Below, piece after piece: positions 16,086 to 23,791 of a stretch of 64,000 nucleotides of DNA. Both the position numbers and the translations under genes were made by a program. Origin of the DNA: Luethyella okanaganae (GTDB lineage: Bacteria > Actinomycetota > Actinomycetes > Actinomycetales > Microbacteriaceae); NCBI RefSeq assembly GCF_042660285.1, contig NZ_JBHSTP010000001.1, positions 1,550,001 through 1,614,000 on the forward strand. Direction: 5' to 3'. Each line of letters starts with the position of its first letter. Position 1 is the first letter of the stretch. Under the pieces are notes generated by a model. The model was not told the DNA's origin and ran no database searches. It saw only the letters and a list, made by a program, of their open reading frames with translations.

Positions 16086-17833
16086 ACCATCTCGGCCTGC
16101 TCCGCCCCGTCCGCAAACACCTGATCCTCGCCGCCGTCCTCCAGGCCGCCGCCGTGCTGCTGGCCTTGCTGCCGTTACTCGCGCTCATCGCGTTCACCAG
16201 CGCCTGGCTCACCGGCGACCCGGCCCCGGGGCTCGGCGTCGTCCTCGCCGCCGTGGCCGGCACCCTCGGCAGCCTGGCCGCCGCGGCCGCGGCGACTCTG
16301 CTGACCCACCGGGCCGACGCGGACCTCACCTTGCGGCTGCAGACACGCCTCGCCCAGACCATCCGGCACCTCCCGGTCCCCGTGGTCACCGGGCACGGCG
16401 CGGGCCGGATCAAGAAGGTCGTGCACGACGATACCGGTGCTCTGCACCACCTCGTCGCCCACACCCTGCTCGACGCGACCGCCCTCGCCGTCACACCGCT
16501 CGCCGGCCTCATCGCCCTCGCCCTGATCGACTGGCGTCTCGCCCTCGTCAGCGTGCTCCCGCTGGCCGCCGGCATCGGATGGTACGTGCAGGCGATGCGC
16601 GGCTCGGGCACGAACTTCGTCGAGTACGCCACGCAGCAGCGCCGCATCAACACCGCCATCGTCGACTACGTCCGCGGCCTGCCCGTCGCGAAGGTCTACG
16701 GCGGTCCCGGCAGCGTACAGACTCGCTTCCAGGCAGCCGTCACCGGATTCCACGACTTCTTCCGCGTCTGGTCCTCGGGCACAGCCGCAGTCACGACTGC
16801 TTCCTGGCTCGTCGTCACCCCGGCCCTCACGGTGGCCCTGCTCACCCTGACCGGTGCCGCCGGCCTCCACCTCGGCTGGGTGACCTCGACCGGCCTCGTC
16901 GCCGGCGTCCTCCTCGGCCCTGCCATCTCCGCGCCCGTCGCCGCAGCCGGACCCCGGCTCCAGGCCATCCGTACCGGCCTGTCCGCACTTGCCTCCATCG
17001 GCGACTTCCTCGGCCAACCCAGCCTCGCTCGGGGCGACGGCGTCCCCGCCCGGGACGGCGCAATCCGCTTCGACCATGTCAGCTACCGCTACGACGACGA
17101 CCGGGCCGCCCTCGAAGACCTCACCATCGATCTGCCCGCAACGGGCTTGATCGCGATCGTGGGGGAATCCGGCAGCGGCAAGAGCACCCTCGCCGCCCTA
17201 CTCGCCGGCTTCATCGACCCCACCGACGGCCGCATCCTGCTCGGCGGCATGGACCTGCGCGAAGTGAGCGAGGCCGCACTGTACGAGCGGATCGGGTTCG
17301 TCTTCCAAGACACCGGACTGCGGCAGGCCAGCATCCGCGACACCCTCACCGGCGGTCGCCCCACTCCCGAGGAAGACATCGTCCGCGCCGCGACGGCGGC
17401 AGCGATCCACGACGACATCCTCGCCCTGCCTCACGGGTACGACACCGTCGTCGGCGACGACACCGATCTCTCCGGCGGACAACGGCAACGTCTGTGCCTG
17501 GCCCGCGCCCTGCTGCGGCGCCCTGATGTCCTCGTGCTCGACGAAGCCACCTCCGCCGTCGACCCCGCCACCCGCGTCACCCTGATGGACACCCTCACCA
17601 GCGAGACCGCACACCGTGCGGTCCTGCTCATCACCCACCAGCTGCGCACCGTCACCCAGGCCGGACAGATCCTCGTGCTCGACCGCGGCCACCTCGCCGG
17701 ACACGGCACCCACCTCGAGCTGCTCGATGACTGCCCGGCCTACCGAGCCCTGTGGGACGCCGAGCCGCCCAAGCCCCCGGACAACGCAGAACCGCCCAGA
17801 TCGACGATCACGGCCGAACGGAAGGATGCCTGA
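16082..17833 (+). CDS. Exporter-fold ABC protein (membrane + ATPase), IrtA/YbtP-like half-transporter
   Basis: A 583-residue fusion of a six-helix membrane domain and an ATPase domain (Walker A GESGSGKSTL, signature DLSGGQRQRL, Walker B VLVLDEATSAVD). It starts in a 4-bp overlap with the double ATPase gene and is followed by a second similar half-transporter, so the two should form a heterodimer. In actinobacteria such pairs next to Opp-type genes act in siderophore uptake or release (IrtAB, YbtPQ, CdtPQ types). The direction cannot be read from sequence. Confidence 0.88.
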   Translation: MNHLGLLRPVRKHLILAAVLQAAAVLLALLPLLALIAFTSAWLTGDPAPGLGVVLAAVAGTLGSLAAAAAATLLTHRADADLTLRLQTRLAQTIRHLPVPVVTGHGAGRIKKVVHDDTGALHHLVAHTLLDATALAVTPLAGLIALALIDWRLALVSVLPLAAGIGWYVQAMRGSGTNFVEYATQQRRINTAIVDYVRGLPVAKVYGGPGSVQTRFQAAVTGFHDFFRVWSSGTAAVTTASWLVVTPALTVALLTLTGAAGLHLGWVTSTGLVAGVLLGPAISAPVAAAGPRLQAIRTGLSALASIGDFLGQPSLARGDGVPARDGAIRFDHVSYRYDDDRAALEDLTIDLPATGLIAIVGESGSGKSTLAALLAGFIDPTDGRILLGGMDLREVSEAALYERIGFVFQDTGLRQASIRDTLTGGRPTPEEDIVRAATAAAIHDDILALPHGYDTVVGDDTDLSGGQRQRLCLARALLRRPDVLVLDEATSAVDPATRVTLMDTLTSETAHRAVLLITHQLRTVTQAGQILVLDRGHLAGHGTHLELLDDCPAYRALWDAEPPKPPDNAEPPRSTITAERKDA

Positions 17834-19542
17834 TGCTCCGCACACTGCACCGCATGCTCCCTGCCCCCGAAGCCCGAGCTCTGGCGGCCCTCACCGCCTG
17901 GCTGAGCACCGCCGCGGTGCTGCAGGGCATCGTGCTCGGCCTGGCCGGCATCACCATCGCGGCCCTTCTGAACGCCGGAGACGACGACCCCTGGCCGCGG
18001 CTGGTCGCGCTCGCCGGCAGCTCCGTCGCGTTCGTCATCGTGCAATGGGCGGCACAGCTGATCGCCTTTCGCACCGGAAGCCAGACCGCGCGCGCCCTGC
18101 ATACCAGGCTCGGCGAGCACGTCGCCCGGCTGCCACTGGGCTGGTTCACGCCAATCCGGCAGACCGAGCTCATCGACACCGCCACGACCGGCGTGCCCCA
18201 GCTCATGTCCTATCCAGCAATCCTGCTGCGCCCCGCGATCACCGCCATCCTCACTCCGATTGCCGCCGCGACAACCCTGGCGCTCCTGGACTGGCGCTAC
18301 AGCCTCGCCGTGCTCGCCACAACCGTCGTCGCCTGGTATGCCAGCACGCTCAGCCAGCGCCTCGCCCGCACCGTCGATACCCGCCGCCACCGCACCAGCA
18401 TCGAGGCCGCGAACCGCATCCTCGAATACGCCACCCGGCAACCCCTCATCCGCACCGACCAGCGCCCCGAAGACGTCGACGCCCTCGACCACGCGCTTCG
18501 CGACGCCGCACGCGAGTCTCGACGGTCGACCGTCACCGTGCTGCCAGGACTGCTGCTGTTCAGCCTCACCCTGAACGCTCTCTTCGCCGCGCTCATCACC
18601 CTCGGCATCCTCTGGGTCACCGATGCGACGCTCACCGTTCCCGCCTTCGTCGGTCTGCTCGTCACCACCGCCCGGCTGACTGCAATCGCCGCGGCCGGCG
18701 CCGAACTCGCGGCCGGCCTCCGCCTGCAACATGGCGCCCTCACCCGCATCGGAAGCGTCCTCGACGCACGGCCACTGCCGGTGCTCAAGCTCCCTCCCGT
18801 AGAAACCTCTAGCGGCAACGTGCTCGCAAACGTCGAGGGCATATCCTTCCGCTACGGCGACGACCCGGTGATCGAAGACGTCAGCTTCACCCTGCCGAGG
18901 CGGGGACTGACCGCCCTCGTCGGGCCGTCAGGCTCCGGCAAGACGACCATCACCCGACTGCTCGCGCGCTTCTGGGACCCCACCAACGGCCGGATAGCCC
19001 TGGACGCCACCGACCTGCGCAGCATCGAACCCGACAGGCTCTACGCGCAGATCGCGATGGTCCTCCAAGACGATTATCTTGTCGACGCCACCATACGCGA
19101 GAACATCCGCGCCGCCAACCCGAGCGCCACGGACGCCGACATGTGCCGCGCCGTGCGCTCGGCCGGACTGGACTCAACCCTCGCCGAACTTCCCAACGGG
19201 CTCGACACCCCCACCGGACCCGGCGGCGCCCGGCTCTCCGGCGGGCAACGCCAACGGGTCTCGATCGCCCGTGCCCTCCTCAAAGCCGCACCGCTGACGA
19301 TCATGGACGAAGCCACCTCCGCCCTCGACCCCGAGAACACCCGCCTCGTCAGCGCAGCAGCCCGTGAGCTCGCCAGGACGGGCAGTGTGCTCGTGATCGC
19401 CCACAACCTCGACACCATCGTCAACGCCGATCAGGTTCTCGTGCTCGACCGCGGCCGGATCATCCAGCGCGGCACCCACGCCGAACTCGCCCGACGCGAC
19501 GGGCACTACCGCACTCTGCTGGACGCGCAGTGGGCCCGATGA
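17833..19542 (+). CDS. Exporter-fold ABC protein, second half-transporter (IrtB/YbtQ-like)
   Basis: A 569-residue membrane-ATPase fusion. Walker A is GPSGSGKTTI, the signature RLSGGQRQRV, and Walker B LTIMDEATSALD. The ATG shares one base with the stop of the preceding half-transporter (TGATG). The end of this gene and the DNA after it are duplicated in decayed form at 9123-9327. Last gene of the transport operon; a Fur/Zur-like box follows at 19607. Confidence 0.9.
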   Translation: MLRTLHRMLPAPEARALAALTAWLSTAAVLQGIVLGLAGITIAALLNAGDDDPWPRLVALAGSSVAFVIVQWAAQLIAFRTGSQTARALHTRLGEHVARLPLGWFTPIRQTELIDTATTGVPQLMSYPAILLRPAITAILTPIAAATTLALLDWRYSLAVLATTVVAWYASTLSQRLARTVDTRRHRTSIEAANRILEYATRQPLIRTDQRPEDVDALDHALRDAARESRRSTVTVLPGLLLFSLTLNALFAALITLGILWVTDATLTVPAFVGLLVTTARLTAIAAAGAELAAGLRLQHGALTRIGSVLDARPLPVLKLPPVETSSGNVLANVEGISFRYGDDPVIEDVSFTLPRRGLTALVGPSGSGKTTITRLLARFWDPTNGRIALDATDLRSIEPDRLYAQIAMVLQDDYLVDATIRENIRAANPSATDADMCRAVRSAGLDSTLAELPNGLDTPTGPGGARLSGGQRQRVSIARALLKAAPLTIMDEATSALDPENTRLVSAAARELARTGSVLVIAHNLDTIVNADQVLVLDRGRIIQRGTHAELARRDGHYRTLLDAQWAR

Positions 19543-19606
19543 CCCCGATAGCAGGAAAGCCCGGGCCGGCGGCCGATGCCGTCCATGGAGCAGAATCGGT
19601 TCCTTG

Positions 19607-19623
19607 AGAATGACTATCATTCT
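19607..19623. promoter_or_regulatory. Fur/Zur-type operator upstream of the methyltransferase
   Basis: AGAATGA-CTA-TCATTCT is a perfect 7-3-7 inverted repeat, 80 bp before the methyltransferase start. It resembles known Zur/Fur boxes in its ATGA/TCAT halves. It suggests the methyltransferase is controlled with the metal-uptake genes. Confidence 0.65.
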
Positions 19624-19702
19624 TTGTTTTAGGGTAAAACAGCGTGTGCTCGAGTGACGTCGACCCAGGCCTGGGTCGCCCTGTAGAGCCCAAGGGGAAG
19701 CC

Positions 19703-20431
19703 GTGGAAGGCCTGGACCCCTACGCAGCCACAGCCGGCGCCTACGACCTCTACAACGCCCCTTGGCGACCAGCCCAGCTCGCCGCGCTCAAACGACCCCG
19801 ACCGCTGCTGCGGCCCGAAGTCGGATCGATCCTCGACGTCGGCACCGGCAGCGGTCTGAACCTCGAGTGGGTGCTCACGAACCTTCCAGACGCCGAGGTG
19901 CTCGCATCGGAGCCGAGCCAGGCGATGCGCTCGCTCGCACTGTCGAGAGTCGCCGGGCATCCGGAATGGTTTGCCCGAGTCACCCTCCGCGAAGAAGGTT
20001 TCTTCGCCACGACCCTTCCGACACGGATCGGCGGGGCGATCCTGCTGGGCGTCATCGGCCACTTCGATCCGGGCGAGCGCGCAGCCGTGCTCGCCGAACT
20101 CGCCGCCCGCCTCCCTCTCGGTGGGGCCGCGCTCATCGACCTGCAACCTCCTGGGCGACCGCAGCAGGTCTCGGCAACGGCCGCCACAGTCGCGACGATC
20201 GGGGAGACCACCTACCGGACGATCGTCGAGGCATCGCCTGCAGATGCCGAGCGAATGCGCTGGCGGATGACCTACCTCAGCCTCGAGGGCGACCGAATCC
20301 TCACCGAGGAGACCGTCGAACACTCCTACCGCCACGCGGCGCCCGAAACCATCGCGGCAGAAGCCCGAGACGTCGGCCTCAACCTCGAGCAGTTGGACGA
20401 CACCGCCTATTGGCTCCTCACGCGAGCCTGA
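19703..20431 (+). CDS. Class I SAM-dependent methyltransferase
   Basis: A 242-residue methyltransferase with SAM motif I ILDVGTGSGLNLEWVL (about residues 43-58) and the acidic VLASEPSQAM that follows. The GTG at 19703 is preceded by AAGGGGAAG. The substrate is not evident. Its place behind a Fur/Zur-like box and after the metal-uptake operon suggests a role in making or processing a metal chelator, or in metal stress; this is an inference. Confidence 0.8.
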   Translation: MEGLDPYAATAGAYDLYNAPWRPAQLAALKRPRPLLRPEVGSILDVGTGSGLNLEWVLTNLPDAEVLASEPSQAMRSLALSRVAGHPEWFARVTLREEGFFATTLPTRIGGAILLGVIGHFDPGERAAVLAELAARLPLGGAALIDLQPPGRPQQVSATAATVATIGETTYRTIVEASPADAERMRWRMTYLSLEGDRILTEETVEHSYRHAAPETIAAEARDVGLNLEQLDDTAYWLLTRA

Positions 20432-20670
20432 GCCATCACGATCGACGTCGCGCCGCTGGCCTACCGCCGTACCCTCTGCACTTAATCGGGAGATGGCTTG
20501 GGCGAACCACCGCTGACTCGTGAGCAGCGGGCTGCGACCGGGTCAGCCGGAGCAGCGGGCCTGCAATCGTCGCAATTGTCTCCCAGAGTCTTGAGGACGA
20601 GCATGACATCGCTGCCAAAGCAACTGCTCACCTGGGCGCCTCGAGGCCGGCGGCCTCTCCATCAGATCCA

Positions 20671-20871
20671 TCAGATTTGAGACGCACCGCCCGCCTGAGC
20701 TTCGAGCTCGCGGATGCGGTTCTCGAGCGCAGCGACCTTGTCGTAGAGATCGAGAGTCATCCGCGGGTCGATCGGGATCCCGCTCCCGGGTTCGGACACT
20801 CGTCGGCGAAGCCAAGCCTCCAAGCTCTCGTCGTCTCTGCGCGCCCACTGTCTCCGTTGTCGCAATCCCAT
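20671..20871 (-). CDS. Small hypothetical protein with C-terminal coiled coil
   Basis: A 66-residue protein starting MGLRQRRQWARRDDESLEAW and ending in a heptad-like LYDKVAALENRIRELEAQAG. No family recognised. The internal ATG at 20871 is preferred because the longer frame upstream has no protein-like character. It stands alone. Confidence 0.45.
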   Translation of the reverse strand: MGLRQRRQWARRDDESLEAWLRRRVSEPGSGIPIDPRMTLDLYDKVAALENRIRELEAQAGGASQI

Positions 20872-21464
20872 CGGCCCAGTGTGACAGAACGTCGAAGGTG
20901 GAGCCCAATGACCCTGAGGTAGCACCCCGACGAACGACGAACGCCCCGAACCGTCCAGCCCAGCGGTGCCTGGCTGCCCGCGGGCGGCCTCGTGCGGCTG
21001 AGCTGCGAGGGCAAAGCAGTCAAGACACCCTCTCGACCCGCCGAGAAGGGGCAGCCCTGCGCCTAACCGGCGCAGCAACGCTCGGCCAGGAAGCACATGC
21101 GCTCACGCCTGCCACGCCGTCTTCGCTACCGCAGCGGGATTCGTCATAGCCGCATTTCCCGTGGCCGCGACGTTCCAGCACACGTTGCGCAGAGCACCCG
21201 TACACACAGGTACCACCTGAAAAACCTGATCCGCGATCAGCCGGCCGCAGTTGCGGTTGCGTGAAAAGATGAAGCCGCACGCCTACCCTTCGGCGGGCAT
21301 GAAAACCTCGACCTCAGTCCCAGATGGCGGGATTCCTTTGCTCGCCGATGGCGGCGTCGATCCGCAGTCGTTCTTGCAACACACGTTGCAACACACGCAA
21401 TGCGATCACCCCGCGCGACCGCGATGTGCACGCAATGGTCCGCTCGGGGTCGACGCAGCACCAG
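20872..21464. other. 593 bp without a recognisable gene
   Basis: Short frames on both strands have no protein-like composition. The only structure seen is a 12-bp direct repeat (TTGCAACACACG at 21374-21385 and 21386-21397). It probably marks the edge of the accessory region. Confidence 0.5.
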
Positions 21465-22160
21465 TCATTCACAGCCTCCATTGGAGGCGATGGGGACGTC
21501 ACGGATGCCAGGCAGGTTCTGCTGGAACGCCCACACGACCGTCTGAAGCCTGTCCCTCATGCCGAGCTTGGTCGTAATCCGGTTCAGATGAGTCTTGACT
21601 GTGCCGATTTCCAGGTGGAGTTCATCCGCAATCTCCTGGTTGCTCATCCCTCTGGCGAGAGCTTGAACAATGTCGAGCTCGCGGGAGGTGAGCAGCTCGG
21701 GGGAAGGCAGCATATCCAGAGCCTTCGGCTGCTGTCGGCGCGCAAACTCAGTGATGACCCGTCGCGTGACCGAGGGAGACACGAGTCCATCGCCGCGCGC
21801 AGCAGCTCGGATCGCCCACGCGAGCGCGTCAGGGTCTGCGTCTTTGAGAAGAAACCCTGCCGCACCGCTTTCCAGCGCGCCGAAGATGTACTCGTCGATG
21901 TCGAAGGTAGTGACGATGATGACGGCGATCGGGTCGATCACGGTGGAGACGGCGAGCTCGCGTGTGGCGGTGATGCCGTCACCGCCGGGCATCCGTATGT
22001 CCATGAGAACGACGTCAGCGGAGAGTTCTCGTGCCTTCCGAACCGCTTCAACGCCTGACGCCGCCTCGCCGACCACCTCGATGTCCCTCTCGTCGCGAAG
22101 AAAGAGCTTGAAACCGCTTCGCACGACGAGCTGATCGTCAGCAATGAGAACGCGAATCAT
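21465..22160 (-). CDS. NarL/LuxR-type response regulator
   Basis: A 231-residue regulator. The receiver domain starts MIRVLIADDQLVVRSGF, with the phospho-acceptor Asp in VVLMDIRMPGGDG and the conserved Lys in FLLKDADP. The C-terminal LuxR helix-turn-helix is ELLTSRELDIVQALARGMSN followed by QEIADELHLEIGTVKTHL. The ATG at 22160 overlaps the kinase stop by 4 bp, so this is its cognate partner. Confidence 0.93.
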   Translation of the reverse strand: MIRVLIADDQLVVRSGFKLFLRDERDIEVVGEAASGVEAVRKARELSADVVLMDIRMPGGDGITATRELAVSTVIDPIAVIIVTTFDIDEYIFGALESGAAGFLLKDADPDALAWAIRAAARGDGLVSPSVTRRVITEFARRQQPKALDMLPSPELLTSRELDIVQALARGMSNQEIADELHLEIGTVKTHLNRITTKLGMRDRLQTVVWAFQQNLPGIRDVPIASNGGCE

Positions 22161-23455
22161 CGCACTACCGTTCCTTCCTGGGTCGGAATGATCGCCTTGT
22201 TGCGCCATCCCTCGTTCAGCGTCGAACCAGCTTCGAAGTAGCCTCCGAGTACCTGAACGCGCTCTCGCATTCCCGTGAGACCGAAGCCGCCTTGCGGCAG
22301 GTCGGTCGTTGCCACCAGTTCGGAGGGTGGCCGCCCGTTTTCAACCAGGATCTCCACCTGGTCATCGTGATTCTGGATGCGGACAAAGACCTCCGCCCCG
22401 GATGCATGCTTGTGGGCGTTCGACAACGACTCCTGCACGATCCGATAGCAGGCGAGCGAAACCGCGGGCGACAACCTGCTTGAATCGCCCTCGACATGCA
22501 AATTGACGACGGTACTCAGCCTGCGAGTCGACGCGACAAGCTCGCCGATGTCTTCGATCATCGGCTGAGGCGACAGCTCCTGGTCGTCTCCTTCGCGGAG
22601 GATGCCCACGATCTGCCCGAGGCTAATAAGCGTGTCCTGGCTCTGTCGACGGATGTCCCGTAGCAGGGCTCCGACGGTGTCCGGGTCTCTCGGATGGACG
22701 TGGAGCGCCGCCCTGCTCTGCACGGCAATGCCAGAAAGGTGATGAGCGGCAACGTCGTGAAGCTCCCGTGCCATCTTGTTACGCTCCTTGGTCACGGCCT
22801 CACGTACTCGTGCCTCACTTTCCTTCTGGATGAGCTCGGTGCGCTCGACAGCGAGTTCAGCCCGCCGCCGTTGCAGCGTCACCCATCCCCCGAGGAAGGC
22901 GCAGATGGTATACACGACGGCGACCTTGACCACGACAGCGGCCACAGATACGACCCAGAGTGCACTGGTGAGCTCGTGCGCCTGTGCAAGCCACGGCAGC
23001 TGAACGACCACGTCTCCCCCCGCGGCAACAAGCAGCGTGGGGATGGCGACCCGTGCATTCGTGTTGGCCGCGAGAAAGAACACTGCGATCCAGAGCGTCG
23101 GGCCAGCTGCGAGATCCCGATTCCCCTGCAGGAGGGTCATCGCGATGAACACGAGGTAGACAGCGCCGAACATGACCAATGGATGCCGGCGTCTCCAAAG
23201 AAGCGCGACAGCCTGCATGAACAGAAGCGCAATAGCGACAGCGGGGACCCCAGCACCGCCGGATGCCCAGGGCCGCTCGGTCACCTGGCCGATTATGAGG
23301 TTGATCAGGTAAAAGACCGAACTCAGGACGATCGAGGCGATGACCAGTAGCCATTCACGCCCCATGTATCCGCGAAACAACGAATGCGCATGGGAGGCGA
23401 TCGGCTCTCGCGTCATCTCATCTGTCTCGTTGCTGATCGTCATGTCGCACTCCAT
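22157..23455 (-). CDS. Sensor histidine kinase (NarL-partner type)
   Basis: A 432-residue kinase with five or six membrane helices in the first 190 residues and almost no extracellular domain, a HisKA_3 box (ARELHDVAAHHLSGIAVQSR) and an HATPase domain (ESLSNAHKHASGAEV, GGFGLTGMRERV). The ATG at 23455 shares a base with the stop of a truncated permease frame (TGATG); an ATG at 23443 with GGAG upstream is the alternative. Such short-loop kinases often sense cell-envelope stress or peptides through neighbouring ABC permeases. Confidence 0.9.
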   Translation of the reverse strand: MECDMTISNETDEMTREPIASHAHSLFRGYMGREWLLVIASIVLSSVFYLINLIIGQVTERPWASGGAGVPAVAIALLFMQAVALLWRRRHPLVMFGAVYLVFIAMTLLQGNRDLAAGPTLWIAVFFLAANTNARVAIPTLLVAAGGDVVVQLPWLAQAHELTSALWVVSVAAVVVKVAVVYTICAFLGGWVTLQRRRAELAVERTELIQKESEARVREAVTKERNKMARELHDVAAHHLSGIAVQSRAALHVHPRDPDTVGALLRDIRRQSQDTLISLGQIVGILREGDDQELSPQPMIEDIGELVASTRRLSTVVNLHVEGDSSRLSPAVSLACYRIVQESLSNAHKHASGAEVFVRIQNHDDQVEILVENGRPPSELVATTDLPQGGFGLTGMRERVQVLGGYFEAGSTLNEGWRNKAIIPTQEGTVVR

Positions 23456-23640
23456 CAGGCTCGGCCAGCAACGTCACGTCGCCGGAAGACAACTCCTGCC
23501 ATCAGGACTATCACAACAGACCAGGAGGCGATCGGCATCAGCATCGCCGAGCCTGAACTGAAGCCCGAGATGCTCCGCCCGGTGAGACCCCGCTGGATGC
23601 CAGCAGGGTCGAGGCGGGGTTTCACGAGGTCCATCAAAAG
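23455..23640 (-). pseudogene. 3' remnant of an ABC-2 type permease
   Basis: The frame that ends at 23455 closes with SWSVVIVLMAGVVFRRRDVA, the typical last helix and cytoplasmic tail of an ABC-2 permease. No start or membrane core is present upstream because the lanthipeptide synthetase begins on the other strand. Permease, kinase and regulator were probably one operon that was cut at this point. Confidence 0.55.
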
Positions 23641-23791
23641 ATGTAGCCAAGTTCTAACGCGCGATGGACGCCGCATGAGAGTGGGGCACTCCATGATTAA
23701 TGCCATGAGTCACCTGCGATGTATATCGATCGGTGCCTGAGCTGCACCGCTCCCACCAGGGAAGCACCGCTCAACAGTGAGGAGCCTCCAC

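Noticed and set aside
20898..21461. Several 70-90-residue ORFs in the gap before the response regulator
   Set aside because: Composition is not protein-like, there are no ribosome sites, and the frames overlap each other on both strands.
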